DNA from: Verrucomicrobiota bacterium
GTDB lineage: Bacteria; Verrucomicrobiota; Verrucomicrobiia; Opitutales; Opitutaceae
Assembly: GCA_023391285.1 (NCBI GenBank)
Contig: JAEWBF010000041.1
Span: forward strand, 1-64,000
Direction of reading: 5' to 3'
DNA: 64,000 nt
The first letter of the stretch is position 1. Each line of letters opens with the position of its first letter. The notes under the pieces were generated by a model. It saw only the letters and a program-made list of their open reading frames with translations. It was not told where the DNA came from and did not search any database. Positions 19,199-28,811 of the stretch are shown one piece after another. Made by a program: the position numbers and the translations under genes.

Positions 19199-20296
19199 GT
19201 GGGAGCTGAAAGCCGGACAATCGGAAAAGCGATTCGTGCGTTTATCGGCGCGGAGCTGCGCGATCTCACCACGATTCGAAGAAGTGACCGGCCGTGGCAG
19301 ATGCCGTTGGCGGCGGCGGGGAGCAATGCGCTGCCGTTGTTCGCGGGCGCGTATTTCGGCGAACTCGCGGATGGCGTGGTGGCGTCGCTCGGCGGCCTGG
19401 CGTTTCTCTATCTTCCTGCGTCCGGCGCGGCGCGCAGAATAGGCGTCGTCGCGGCGTGTGCGCTGGGACTCACGGTTGGTTATGCGCTGGGATTGATGAG
19501 CCAGCAGGCGCCGCTGCTGCAAGGTGGATTGCTGGCCGGAATTGCGTTTGTGACAACGGTGTTGAGGCGATTGAATGCGCTCGGACCGCCGGCGAGTTTG
19601 TTCTTCGTGATGGTGGCGGCGATCGGAGCTTATACGCCGGTGTCGGGCATTGAAGCGGCGCGTTTCGTTGGGTTGGTCGGGCTCGGTGGAGCATGGGCCT
19701 GCGTGGTGGCGTTGGGCTACGGGTTGCAGGCGCGAAAGGGCGAGGAAAGTCGCCCGAGCGCTCCAGGTGGGCGGGACGGAATTCCGTGGATGGTGTTCGA
19801 CGCTGCCGTCATCGGAATGTGTGTGGGCCTTTCGCTGTTGGCGGCGCAGGCGCTGGAGGTGGAGCGGCCATATTGGGTGCCGGTCGCGTGCGTGGCGGTT
19901 TTGCAGGGAGCGACCTTGCGCGCGGTGTGGTCGCGGCAGGTTCATCGCGTGATCGGCACGAGTATCGGACTTTTGGTGACGTGGGGACTGCTGTTGCTGC
20001 CGTTGGAAAAGTGGTCGGTGGCGACGCTGATCCTGGTGCTCGTGTTTGTCGTCGAGGTGGCGGTGGTGAGGCACTATGCGTTTGCGGCGATTTTCATCAC
20101 GCCGATGGCGATTTTGCTGGCGGAGGCGGCGACGTGGGGGCGGCCGGCCGACGGGACGGCGCTGATGTGGGCGCGTTTTCTGGATACCTGTCTGGGCGCG
20201 TTCGTCGGTTTCTTGGGCGGGGTGGCGTTGCACTGGAGCAGTCTCCGCGAAGCTGCGGGGAAGCTGCTGCTGCCGATCGGGAAACGCGCGGGCTAG
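19199..20296 (+). CDS. FUSC-family inner membrane transporter
   Basis: A 365-residue membrane protein with about eight to ten helices in two groups separated by a short polar loop near residues 178-195. The arrangement (paired hydrophobic bundles, GIAFVTTVLRRLNALGPP, and a second half with CVAVLQGATLRAVWSRQVHRVIGTSIG) matches the fusaric acid resistance / aromatic acid exporter family. In the second half, RAVWSRQVHRVIGT is the conserved helix-hairpin. GTG 19199 was used; no ATG fits. The partner periplasmic adaptor is absent, so it may function alone. Confidence 0.85.
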   Translation: MGAESRTIGKAIRAFIGAELRDLTTIRRSDRPWQMPLAAAGSNALPLFAGAYFGELADGVVASLGGLAFLYLPASGAARRIGVVAACALGLTVGYALGLMSQQAPLLQGGLLAGIAFVTTVLRRLNALGPPASLFFVMVAAIGAYTPVSGIEAARFVGLVGLGGAWACVVALGYGLQARKGEESRPSAPGGRDGIPWMVFDAAVIGMCVGLSLLAAQALEVERPYWVPVACVAVLQGATLRAVWSRQVHRVIGTSIGLLVTWGLLLLPLEKWSVATLILVLVFVVEVAVVRHYAFAAIFITPMAILLAEAATWGRPADGTALMWARFLDTCLGAFVGFLGGVALHWSSLREAAGKLLLPIGKRAG

Positions 20297-20348
20297 GGGC
20301 GACGATTTATCGTGGAAGAAAGGAGTGCTTTCTGTCTGCTCTGAGCGA

Positions 20349-20567
20349 ATGGCTTCTCCCGATCCTCTGCACGGCGTCACGCTCGAGAAACTCCTGACCG
20401 AACTGGTGTCGCAGTTTGGCTGGGAGGAACTCGGTCGGCGCGTGCCGATTCGGTGCTTTCAGTTCGACCCAAGCATAAAATCGAGCCTGACGTTTCTGCG
20501 GAAAACGCCGTGGGCACGCGCGAAGGTGGAGGATGTTTACGTGCGCTGGAAGCTCACGGGGACCTGA
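20349..20567 (+). CDS. VF530-family (DUF2132) DNA-binding protein
   Basis: A 72-residue protein beginning ASPDPLHGVTLEKLL, with WEELGRRVPIRCF and SIKSSLTFLRKTPWAR, the near-invariant core of the VF530/DUF2132 family, whose members bind DNA in a helical fold. Full length for the family. It sits 108 bp upstream of engB on the same strand and is plausibly co-transcribed. Confidence 0.9.
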   Translation: MASPDPLHGVTLEKLLTELVSQFGWEELGRRVPIRCFQFDPSIKSSLTFLRKTPWARAKVEDVYVRWKLTGT

Positions 20568-20675
20568 GTGCGTTTGGGAGAGTTGGCGGCAGGTATCGAG
20601 TCCTGTGATATCTTTCCATTCGCAGCTGGCCGCGATGCGGAACGTGCGCAGCGTGGGGGCACCTTTGTTGTTTCG

Positions 20676-21269
20676 ATGAAAATCAAATCCGCCGAATTCA
20701 AGAAGAGCGCGCCCGACCTGAGCCTGTGTCCGAATTGGAGCTGGCCGGAGTTCGCGTTCATTGGCCGATCGAACGTCGGCAAATCGAGCCTGATCAACGT
20801 GCTCGCGAGCCGGCGCGATTTGGCGAAGGTGTCGGCGACGCCGGGGAAGACGCGGTTGATGAATTTTTTTCTGATCGATGGTCGGTGGGTGCTCGTCGAT
20901 CTGCCGGGTTACGGCTATGCGAAAGTGGGGCAGCAGCAGCGGGCGGATTTCAACGAGGCTGTCGCCGATTACCTCTCGAAGCGGCCGAATCTGCGCCAGG
21001 TTTTCGTGTTGATCGATTCGCGACTGCCGCCGCAGGCGATCGATTTGGATTTCCTGCAATGGATGGAAAGCTGCGAGGTGCCGTATGCGCTCGTGTTCAC
21101 GAAGACGGACAAGCAATCGGCTTCGCAAGCGCGCGAGAAAGTGGATGCCTTCAAACGCGCGATCTCGGCGTGGCGTGCGGAGTTGCCGCCGATCGTTTTG
21201 AGTTCGTCGAAGACCGGCACCGGTCGTGGAGAGATCCTGGCGGCGATCGGCTCGCTGCTGCGGGAGTGA
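20676..21269 (+). CDS. engB: Ribosome biogenesis GTP-binding protein EngB/YsxC
   Basis: A 197-residue TRAFAC GTPase involved in assembly of the 50S ribosomal subunit. P-loop Gly30-Arg-Ser-Asn-Val-Gly-Lys-Ser-Ser38, a switch I region with TPGKTR, G3 DLPGYGYA, G4 TKTDK and G5 SSSK are all present. I took the ATG at 20676, which puts the family start (MKIKSAEF) at residue 1. It ends one base before the convergent flippase gene's stop codon, with no room for a terminator. Confidence 0.95.
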   Translation: MKIKSAEFKKSAPDLSLCPNWSWPEFAFIGRSNVGKSSLINVLASRRDLAKVSATPGKTRLMNFFLIDGRWVLVDLPGYGYAKVGQQQRADFNEAVADYLSKRPNLRQVFVLIDSRLPPQAIDLDFLQWMESCEVPYALVFTKTDKQSASQAREKVDAFKRAISAWRAELPPIVLSSSKTGTGRGEILAAIGSLLRE

Positions 21270-21270
21270 T

Positions 21271-22230
21271 TTATCGGCGGAAAAGCGAGATCAGGCAGAC
21301 GATCCCTCCGACGAGCGCCCAGCCGACGGTGACCGCCCAGAAGACGAGTGCGAGCGTGGTGAGGTGCGGGCTGTGGCCGCTGGCGACGCCGAAGAGGGCG
21401 AGGATGGTGATCAGAGTTGTTTCTCGCACACCGTGTCCGCCGATGCTGATCGGCAACGCGGCGGCGGCATACGCGGCGGCGGCGGCACTTGCGATGGCGA
21501 TGAGGCCGAGAGACAGTCCCACGGCGCGGGCCAGCAACCAGAGGGCGGTGAAGTCGAGCAGCCAGATGGAGAAGCTGATACCGATGGGAAGAAGGAGGGC
21601 AGCGAGTGGAAATTGGAAGGCTTGCGATACGCGGGACAGCGCGGCGGCGCGATGGGCGCCGAGAAAACGATGAGTGAACCTTTCCCAGCCATGACCGCGG
21701 GCGGCGCACCACCAAACGACCAGCGCGGCAACGAATGCGCCGACCGTGCCGAACCAGAGGGAACGAAGCGGCGGACTTCCGTCGTGGGAGAGGAGATGGA
21801 CGCTGAGTCCGAGCGCAGCGAGTGAGAGCAGGGTCGCGAGGCCGAGCAAGCGGTCGACGACGAGGCTGGCGGCGTTGCCGGCTTTGCGGTCGGGCGCCAC
21901 TCGCCAGAGCCAGGCGAAGCGAACGGCGTCACCAGCGATTCCTCCGGGAAGAAAAGAGTTGTAGAAAAGACCGATCCAGAACGCGCGGTGAACGGCGGGC
22001 GTGGGAGGATGGATGCCTTGGGCGCGGAGCAAGCGTTGCCAGCGCCAGGCTTGAAGCGGGTAAGTGAGGCCCGAGACGAGTGCCGCGCCGACGATCGCGA
22101 GCGGATCGAGATGGGCGAGGGCGGCGAAGTCGCTCCACGTGACGTTGTGCGCCAACCACAACAGGGCGGCGAGGGAGAGGCCGTAACGCAGGACGTTCGC
22201 GACAACTTGGGGCGGCGGGCGGCGAACCAC
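21271..22230 (-). CDS. Flippase-like (LPG synthase TM / UPF0104) protein
   Basis: A 319-residue integral membrane protein with about eight helices. FYNSFLPGGIAGDAVR and SLVVDRLLGL are the signature of the lysylphosphatidylglycerol synthase-like transmembrane family, and a second hairpin near PISIGGHGVRE repeats the theme. Members flip or move lipid-linked sugars. It is divergent from the SAM methyltransferase (starts 102 bp apart), which would suit a lipid or polysaccharide modification pair. Start GTG 22230. Confidence 0.88.
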   Translation of the reverse strand: MVRRPPPQVVANVLRYGLSLAALLWLAHNVTWSDFAALAHLDPLAIVGAALVSGLTYPLQAWRWQRLLRAQGIHPPTPAVHRAFWIGLFYNSFLPGGIAGDAVRFAWLWRVAPDRKAGNAASLVVDRLLGLATLLSLAALGLSVHLLSHDGSPPLRSLWFGTVGAFVAALVVWWCAARGHGWERFTHRFLGAHRAAALSRVSQAFQFPLAALLLPIGISFSIWLLDFTALWLLARAVGLSLGLIAIASAAAAAYAAAALPISIGGHGVRETTLITILALFGVASGHSPHLTTLALVFWAVTVGWALVGGIVCLISLFRR

Positions 22231-22332
22231 GGCGCGTTGATGTCAAAGTGCGGGTTGTCCGCAACGTGGAATCGTTCGACGCGAATTTTGCATCGCCAAG
22301 TCCAGGGCGCTTGCAAGAAGGGCATCGCGCGA

Positions 22333-23067
22333 ATGCATCCGGACGAATATCGCAAGCTGGCCGAGACGGAGGATCGGATGTGGTATTCGCGTGCGTTGAA
22401 CCGGCGCGGCTTGCATTGGCTGGACCAGCTGTCGACGCCGGGGATGAGGCGCGTGCTCGATGCGGGCTGCGGAACGGGTGGATTCACGCGCTATGTGCAG
22501 GCCGTGGGCCGGCCGTGGGAGATTACGGGCCTGGATTTCTCGGGGCAGGCGTGTGCGCTGGCGAGAGAGCGGACGACGGCGCGGATTGTTCAAGGGTCGA
22601 TTTTGGAACTGCCCTTTGGGGACGCTGAGTTCGATGCGATCGCGGCGCTGGATGTGATTTGTCAGGTGGACGACGGCGGAAGGGCGGTGAGCGAACTAGT
22701 CCGATGTGTGCGGCCGGGCGGAGCGGTTTTGATCAATGTGCCCGCATATCGATGGCTGTGGTCGTATCACGATGACCAATGCGAGACGAAGCATCGCTAT
22801 ACGCGGGGCGAGTTGCGGGCGCGGTGCATCGCGGCGGGATTGCGCGTGGAGTTCGCGACCTATGTAAACTTCGCGACGCTGCCCTTGTTGATCGGGAGGA
22901 GGAAAATCTTCCGGCCGAGAAGCCCGACCAGTGACGTGCGATTGTATCCGGCGCCGGTCGAGGCGGTCCTGCGGGGAGTGACTTGGATCGAACATGCGTG
23001 GACGAGACGCGGCTGGCGGTTGCCGGCGGGGAGTTCGGTGTTTGTGGCGGCCCGAAAGGCGGGTTGA
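22333..23067 (+). CDS. Class I SAM-dependent methyltransferase
   Basis: A 244-residue Rossmann methyltransferase. Motif I is VLDAGCGTGGFT (about residues 39-50), followed by acidic GLDFS, motif II with FGDAEFDAIAALDV, and PGGAVLINVP in the motif III position. Mainly resembles the ubiquinone/menaquinone (Methyltransf_11) type. HDDQCETKHRYT in the middle and LRVEFATYVNF suggest a small or lipid-linked substrate, but this cannot be settled. Divergent from the flippase-like gene. Confidence 0.85.
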   Translation: MHPDEYRKLAETEDRMWYSRALNRRGLHWLDQLSTPGMRRVLDAGCGTGGFTRYVQAVGRPWEITGLDFSGQACALARERTTARIVQGSILELPFGDAEFDAIAALDVICQVDDGGRAVSELVRCVRPGGAVLINVPAYRWLWSYHDDQCETKHRYTRGELRARCIAAGLRVEFATYVNFATLPLLIGRRKIFRPRSPTSDVRLYPAPVEAVLRGVTWIEHAWTRRGWRLPAGSSVFVAARKAG

Positions 23068-23169
23068 ACGGAAGGCGCGGACGGTCGCGGACGCGATCGG
23101 TCACCGGGTCGACTAAAGAGCGGTGCGGCGTCGGTTGACTCGCGAACGATCGCCCGCGTGGTTGTATGG

Positions 23170-25398
23170 ATGGATGCTCCGTTCCTTCGGATGGTGGCGG
23201 CGATCTTGGGCGCCGCTGGGTTGATGGGTGCTTGGACGAATGCCGCGGAGAAGGAGGTGCGTGACGGGTGGTTTGTGTTCGCGCCCACCAACACGGCTGA
23301 AGCGGGCTCGATTGGGATGGCGGACTGGTTGGATGCGCCGGCGGGGTCGCACGGATTTGCAATGATGCAGGGCGACCGGATTGTTTTCGAGGACGGCACG
23401 CCGGCGATTTTCTGGGGGACGAACAACAACAACGAACACGTGGCGCCTTCGCGCGAACAAGCGGAACGTCTCGCGGCGTGGTGTGCGAAGTTCGGCATCA
23501 ATGCGGTGCGGTTTCACAAGTTCCTCTGGCCGGGCGAGGGGATTGGCTCGCGCGAGCGCTCGACGGAGTTCGTGCCGGAGTTGCTCGAGCGGATGGATTA
23601 CTACGTCGCGACGCTGCAGGGCGCGGGGGTGTATCAGGCGTGGTCGCATATCTTCGGGCATCGTCCGCAACCAGGAGATCGCGACCGGCTGCTCGCCTAC
23701 GATGAAGTGAAGCGCGGCGGCGGTCCGCCGTTCCTGGCGGGTTCGACCTATGGGATCGTCAATCTCTTCGATGATCTGCAGGCGTTGAACATCGAGGTCA
23801 CGGTCAACCTGCTCGAGCATGTGAATCCGCACACGGGCCGGCGCTATGCCGACGATCCCGGGCTGGTATTGATCGAATTGCAGAACGAGGACAACGCGTG
23901 GTGGACGGCGGGAGAGCAGCTCAAGACGATGCCAACGTATCGCGCGAAACTCGCGGAGCAGTTCAGCGCGTGGTTGAAAAACAAATACGGCTCGCACGAG
24001 GCGCTGGTGGCCGCGTGGGGGCAGGAAGGCATCGATCTGTGGCCCGAGTGGCAGACGGGCGAGCATCTGGATCGAGGGAATATCTTTCCGGTGCCGGATC
24101 GACGCTACTATCAGCCGGACGTGGTGGCGAAGTCGCCGTCGCGCCAGCGCCTGCTCGATGCGGCGCGATTTCTGCACGAGTGCCAGGATGCGTTTTACCA
24201 GAAGTTCGTCGCGGCGATTCGGGCGACGGGTTATCGCGGGCTGATCGCGGGGAGTTGTTGGAAGGCGGGTGACGGACTGCCGCACTACTACAATCTGCTC
24301 GCTGATGCGCGGGCGGGGGTCATCGACCGCCACAACTATTTCGGCGGGGCTGGTCACAAGTTGAACGATGGGATGCGCGTGGGCGATATGCGCAGCATGT
24401 TGGGGCGGGCGGATCTCGGCTTGCTCGGGGTCGGGCTCACGCAGGTGAGCGGTCGGCCGTTTTCGTTTTCCGAGTGGACGAGCATGTCGCCGAATCCCTG
24501 GATCGCGGAAGGGCCGCCGGTGGTGGCTTTCTATGGGATGGGGCTGCAGGGCTGGGACATGTCGTTTCACTTTGCAGCGAACATCGCGGGCTTCAGCCGG
24601 GCGCTCGAGGCGCCCAATGTCTATAATACAAACAGCCCGACGCAGGTGGGCTCGTTTCCGATTTTGGCGCGGGCGCTTTATCGCGGTGACGTGAAGGCGG
24701 GGGAGCCGGTGTTGCCGCGGCGGCGTCTGAGTTTGGCGAATCTCGAGCGCGGCGAGATCGGCTTCGAAGAGCGGACGTTTACGCAGGGCGATGCGAATCG
24801 AATTGATGGGACCATGCCGGCGGATGCGTTGTCGATCGGGCGCGTCGAGTTGGAGTTTACCGAAGAATTCGTGGCGGGGAAGATGACGCCGCCGAATCTG
24901 GAGCAATGGCGCGAAGGCAGTCGGGTAACGTCGAATACGGGCCAGCTCACGCGCGACCTTGCGAACGGTGGAAGCTTTTCGGTGGACACAGCGGCGACGA
25001 AAGGGGTGGTCGGGTTTGCGTCGGGAAAAACGCATGAGCTCGGCGACGTCGCGTTCAACATCGAATCGGAGTTTGCGGTGGCGTTGTTGACGAGCCGGGA
25101 CCGCGATCGGGACTTGGCGAACTGCCGGTCGGCGCTGCTGGTGGTATTGGCGCGGGCGGAAAACACCGGTCAGCGATACAGTGCCGACCAGAAGGTGCTG
25201 GAGAAAGTCGGTGGGCGACCGCTGTTGCTCGAAGGCGTGAAGCTGGCGATCACGTGGCCGCGGCTGGCGAATGCGACCTTGCACGTGCTGGATCACGACG
25301 GGCTGCGCACGGGGCGCACCGTTGCAATCGATGCGGCGCAAGCGGAGATCGATAGCGGACGGGATCGCGCGATCTATTACGAGATGGTTTGGGAGTGA
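23170..25398 (+). CDS. Secreted glycoside hydrolase, GH5-like barrel
   Basis: 742 residues. An N-terminal signal peptide (about 1-26) is followed by a beta/alpha barrel of the cellulase superfamily. The acid/base candidate is Glu240 in IELQNEDNAWW, and the nucleophile candidate is Glu435 in FSFSEWTSMSP, both at strand ends. HVNPHTGRRYADDPG before the acid/base and NAVRFHKFLWPGEG are typical of the clan. The C-terminal 250 residues form a beta-rich accessory region. GTG 23158 upstream is an alternative start. Substrate uncertain; a beta-mannan or beta-glucan is plausible. It ends just before REP-like core at 25419. Confidence 0.82.
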   Translation: MDAPFLRMVAAILGAAGLMGAWTNAAEKEVRDGWFVFAPTNTAEAGSIGMADWLDAPAGSHGFAMMQGDRIVFEDGTPAIFWGTNNNNEHVAPSREQAERLAAWCAKFGINAVRFHKFLWPGEGIGSRERSTEFVPELLERMDYYVATLQGAGVYQAWSHIFGHRPQPGDRDRLLAYDEVKRGGGPPFLAGSTYGIVNLFDDLQALNIEVTVNLLEHVNPHTGRRYADDPGLVLIELQNEDNAWWTAGEQLKTMPTYRAKLAEQFSAWLKNKYGSHEALVAAWGQEGIDLWPEWQTGEHLDRGNIFPVPDRRYYQPDVVAKSPSRQRLLDAARFLHECQDAFYQKFVAAIRATGYRGLIAGSCWKAGDGLPHYYNLLADARAGVIDRHNYFGGAGHKLNDGMRVGDMRSMLGRADLGLLGVGLTQVSGRPFSFSEWTSMSPNPWIAEGPPVVAFYGMGLQGWDMSFHFAANIAGFSRALEAPNVYNTNSPTQVGSFPILARALYRGDVKAGEPVLPRRRLSLANLERGEIGFEERTFTQGDANRIDGTMPADALSIGRVELEFTEEFVAGKMTPPNLEQWREGSRVTSNTGQLTRDLANGGSFSVDTAATKGVVGFASGKTHELGDVAFNIESEFAVALLTSRDRDRDLANCRSALLVVLARAENTGQRYSADQKVLEKVGGRPLLLEGVKLAITWPRLANATLHVLDHDGLRTGRTVAIDAAQAEIDSGRDRAIYYEMVWE

Positions 25399-25418
25399 GG
25401 TGAGCGCAGCAGGTGGGA

Positions 25419-25442
25419 CGAAACGCTCACGCGTTCCGCTAC
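25419..25442. repeat. GCTCACGC-TTCCGCTAC repeat, copy a (half element)
   Basis: A 24-base core (starting CGAAACGCTCACG and ending TTCCGCTAC) between convergent genes, identical to the core at 47781-47804. The full 80-bp version appears at 55741-55820 and 57589-57668, where both arms are present. This copy keeps only the right half. Confidence 0.75.
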
Positions 25443-25464
25443 AAACACATGAGTAGCCGCGGCG

Positions 25465-27942
25465 TTATTCCGCGCGCAGGGACTCGGTGGGATTCACGTT
25501 GGCGGCGCGGCGGGCGGGGACGGCGCAGGCGATCAGCGCGGCGATCAAAAGAAGGAGTCCACTCGCGATGTAGGCGGGAAGGTCGTTGCCGGTGATGCCG
25601 AAGAGTTGAGAACTGAGCGCGCGGCTGCCGAGCCATGCGCCGGCGAGGCCGATGGCGACGCCGGGCAACGCGACGGTGAGTCCGCGGCCGATGACGTTGC
25701 GCAACACATCGGAACGCTGGGCGCCGAGCGCCATGCGAATACCGATTTCGCGCGTGCGCTGTCCGACCAGGCAAGAGAGCACCCCGTAGATTCCGACCGT
25801 GGCGAGCAGCAGCGCGGTGACGGCGAAGAACGCGAACAAACCCATGTTGAAGCGGCGTTCAGACGAGAAGTTCGCGATACGGGCGGACATCAATTCGACA
25901 TCGAAAATCGGTTCGTCCGGCGCGACCTCGCGAATGGCCGAGCGAAGGGACGCCACGACGCCCAGCGGATCCTGCTGGGTCCGCGCGACCAAGTGCAGGG
26001 AGATCGTCGCCGGCCACTGAGAGAGCAGCGTGTAATATTCGACCTGTTCGCCGCGCTCGGCGCCCATTTGCAGGGTGTTGCCGACGACGCCGACAATTCG
26101 CATCCGTCCGAATTTCATGTCGGGCGTTCCGAGCTGAAACATCTTCCCGATCGGATCTTCGTCGGGCCAGAACCGATCGGCCATCTTGTGACTGATCACC
26201 ACGTCGACAACGAAGTCCGCGTAGATCGCCGGGATCGACTCCATGGTGATGGCGGCGTCGGGAAGGGGCGCGCGCGGTTCGCGGCCGTCGAAGAGCGATC
26301 CCCGCAGCAGCGGAATGCCCATCGTTTTGAAGTAGTCGGGGGTGACAACGTGCAGGTTGGTGTGCGGAAACTTGCCGGGTTCGGGTGGCGGCTGGTCGGT
26401 GCGGAAGAACGTGTTGGTGGACAGACTCCACGTGAACGGGAGGGAGGAACAGAAGGCGGCGGTTTCTACACCGGGAACGGTGCGCACGCGTTCGAGCAGG
26501 GCTTCGTGGTGGCGAACGAACGCGGCGGCGTTGCTCACGATGGTCGCCGACGGCGGATTCGCGACGCGAAGCGTCAGCACCTGTTCGGGCTGCAGTCCGG
26601 TTGGGACGGCCGTCAACCGGTGCAGGCTGCGAATCAACAAGCCGGCGCCGACGAGAAGCATCACGGCGAGCGCGACCTGCACGAAAACGAGTGCGTCCGC
26701 CAGATGGAACCGGCCGAACAGCGTGCGAACGGCGGGGCGCGCGTTTTTCAGCGCGTCGTTGGGATCCGATTGCGAGAGCTGCCATGCGGGAGCGAGACCG
26801 AAGCCGAGGCCGGTGAGGACGGTGAGGCCGGCGGCGAAGAGCCAGATGCTGTAGTCGAAACCGTTCGTGCCCTGCAGCAGTTCGCGCATTTCCCACGGCG
26901 CGAGCCGAGCGACGAATTCGTAACCGTAGCGGCCCGCGAGCATGCCGAGGATTCCTCCGGCGGCGGCAAGCAGCAGGCTTTCGGTGAGGAGTTGTTGAAA
27001 GAGGTCGCGCCGAGTCGCGCCGAGGGCGGTGCGGATCGCCATCTCACGACGGCGGGCGAGGGAGCGGGCGAGCAGCATGTTGGCGACATTGACGCATGCG
27101 ATCAGCAGGAGCATCGCGACCGCGCCCAGGAGCAGGTAGAGGCGGGTGGGGGCATCGCCGGCCAGCCGCTCGCGCAACGGGATCACGATGACGCCGATGC
27201 CGGCGTTGGATTGCGGATGTTCCTGTTCGAGGCGTTGTGCGATGGCGACGATCTGTGCGCGGGCGGTTTCGACACTGAACCCGGGTTTGAGCCGACCGAG
27301 GACCTGCGTGCCGTTGTGATTGCCGCGTTCGCGCATGAACTCGCGATCGACGATCGGCTCGATCGGCACGTAGGCGTCGGCCGCGCGATGAAAACGAAAT
27401 TCGGCCGGAAGGATGCCGGCGACCGTCGTGGCGACCTCGTTGAGCAACACCGTTTTCCCGACGAGATCCTGCTGACCGTTGAAGAAACGCTGCCACGTGG
27501 CATGCGTGAGCCAGACGACGGGGGCGGCGCCGGGACGGTCGTCATCGGCGTGAAGATCGCGACCCAGGTGGGGGCGCACGCCGAGGACCGGGAAGAAATC
27601 CTGGGAAGCTTGAACGATCGTGATCTGTTCGGCGGCGTGGGGCGTTTTGAGTTTGGCGCCGGCGGTTCGGTAGATCGCGAGTCCGGAGAAGGCTTCCTGA
27701 CCGGCGCGCCAGTCGAGGAAGTTTGGATACGACACGCTCATGTCGGAATGCTGAGCGGAGCGTTCCGAGACGTGCACGAGACGGTCGGCGTCGGGGTAGG
27801 GAAGCGCGCGCAGGACCGTGTTGTTGACGAGGTTGAAGATCGCGGTGTTGGCGCCGATGCCCAGAGCGAGCGTGAGGACGACGAGAGCGGTGAATCCGGG
27901 TGATTTGCCGAGCAGTCGCAGGGCGAGGCGGAGGTGGTGCAT
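25465..27942 (-). CDS. FtsX/MacB-type ABC transporter permease
   Basis: 825 residues. Architecture: N-terminal helix (about 20-42), a first MacB periplasmic core domain, three helices around 265-400 (FtsX), a linker, then a second core domain and a last set of helices with ALGAQRSDVLRNVIGRGL near the C-terminus: the duplicated ADOP-type permease layout. GIGANTAIFNLVNNTVLRALPYPD is the typical N-terminal signature. No ATPase subunit is adjacent, which is common for this family. It may export peptides or lipids or act in mechanotransmission. I took the ATG at 27942; upstream frame extension is unlikely. Confidence 0.88.
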   Translation of the reverse strand: MHHLRLALRLLGKSPGFTALVVLTLALGIGANTAIFNLVNNTVLRALPYPDADRLVHVSERSAQHSDMSVSYPNFLDWRAGQEAFSGLAIYRTAGAKLKTPHAAEQITIVQASQDFFPVLGVRPHLGRDLHADDDRPGAAPVVWLTHATWQRFFNGQQDLVGKTVLLNEVATTVAGILPAEFRFHRAADAYVPIEPIVDREFMRERGNHNGTQVLGRLKPGFSVETARAQIVAIAQRLEQEHPQSNAGIGVIVIPLRERLAGDAPTRLYLLLGAVAMLLLIACVNVANMLLARSLARRREMAIRTALGATRRDLFQQLLTESLLLAAAGGILGMLAGRYGYEFVARLAPWEMRELLQGTNGFDYSIWLFAAGLTVLTGLGFGLAPAWQLSQSDPNDALKNARPAVRTLFGRFHLADALVFVQVALAVMLLVGAGLLIRSLHRLTAVPTGLQPEQVLTLRVANPPSATIVSNAAAFVRHHEALLERVRTVPGVETAAFCSSLPFTWSLSTNTFFRTDQPPPEPGKFPHTNLHVVTPDYFKTMGIPLLRGSLFDGREPRAPLPDAAITMESIPAIYADFVVDVVISHKMADRFWPDEDPIGKMFQLGTPDMKFGRMRIVGVVGNTLQMGAERGEQVEYYTLLSQWPATISLHLVARTQQDPLGVVASLRSAIREVAPDEPIFDVELMSARIANFSSERRFNMGLFAFFAVTALLLATVGIYGVLSCLVGQRTREIGIRMALGAQRSDVLRNVIGRGLTVALPGVAIGLAGAWLGSRALSSQLFGITGNDLPAYIASGLLLLIAALIACAVPARRAANVNPTESLRAE

Positions 27943-28057
27943 GCGGGTCGAATACACGACGGCCCTGCGCAAAGTTACGGAGAAGCGTCCGATATCTTTG
28001 GCTCGTGACAGGCGGATGCGGCCCGTCGACCCCACAGCGGGGCGAATGGGAGACGAG

Positions 28058-28759
28058 TCAGGCGGCGCGTTGGGTGAGCCACGCGCGGATAAGGAGCGAC
28101 TGGTGGAAGAGAGTTGGCGGCTCGAAGCCGGCGGAGGCGATGAGCGCTTCCAGTTCGGGAACGGGAAGGATACCCACGTCGCGCTGCCAAGCTTGGCGCA
28201 TGTTAGAGTGTTGTTCGGCCGGGATGCCGGCGATTTCCATCAGGCGGAACCAAACATCTTCTAGTTTTTCGTGGCCGGGATCGCGGCGGTCACCGCTTAG
28301 GTCGGCGCTTACGAGTCGGCCTCGCGGAGCGAGACGATCGGCGATTTGGCGGAAGAAAGTGCGACGCGTTTCCTGTGCGACGAGAAATTGGGAAACGAGC
28401 AGGCAGGTGGCGGCGTGAAACGGTTCGGCCGCCGGCAGGGTGTCGAGGTAACCGGAGTGGAACGTGCATCGGTCGGCGAATCCATGTTCGATGGCGCGAC
28501 GCTGGCAGATGGCTAGCATGGGCGCGGAAGGTTCGACCGCCGTGAAGTGCCACTGCGGAAAATGCGGCGCGAGTGCGAGCAGTTCCTGTCCGGTGCCGGC
28601 GCCGACGCAGAGAATGCGAGCATCGACGGGCAAGTCGGCGAAAGCGGCGCGGACCATCAGCAGCAGCGAGTCGCGCATCGCGCTGATCTTCGCGAAGCGG
28701 TCGTCATAGGCCGCGGCGGCTTTTTCGTCGAAGCCGACCGGAGGTTCAGGTTGGGGCAT
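28058..28759 (-). CDS. Class I SAM-dependent methyltransferase
   Basis: A 233-residue methyltransferase with motif I ILCVGAGTGQELLALA (about residues 52-67), acidic VEPSAPML, a middle ATCLLVSQFL segment and RLAPRGRLVSADLS. The overall pattern matches small-molecule methyltransferases (Methyltransf_12/25). It shares strand and spacing with the ABC permease and the manganese catalase; a common transcript is possible but gaps (115 and 52 bp) do not prove it. ATG 28759 was chosen over longer frames that run back into the catalase gene. Confidence 0.82.
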   Translation of the reverse strand: MPQPEPPVGFDEKAAAAYDDRFAKISAMRDSLLLMVRAAFADLPVDARILCVGAGTGQELLALAPHFPQWHFTAVEPSAPMLAICQRRAIEHGFADRCTFHSGYLDTLPAAEPFHAATCLLVSQFLVAQETRRTFFRQIADRLAPRGRLVSADLSGDRRDPGHEKLEDVWFRLMEIAGIPAEQHSNMRQAWQRDVGILPVPELEALIASAGFEPPTLFHQSLLIRAWLTQRAA

Positions 28760-28811
28760 TCGCCGAGAGAAGTCCTCGCGGCGGGAAAAACAAGCGAGTG
28801 TGATGCGCGGT

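Noticed and set aside
25606..27903. 765-codon open frame opposite the ABC permease
   Set aside because: Antisense shadow of the permease gene, very rich in Arg, Glu and Gly, with no domain pattern.
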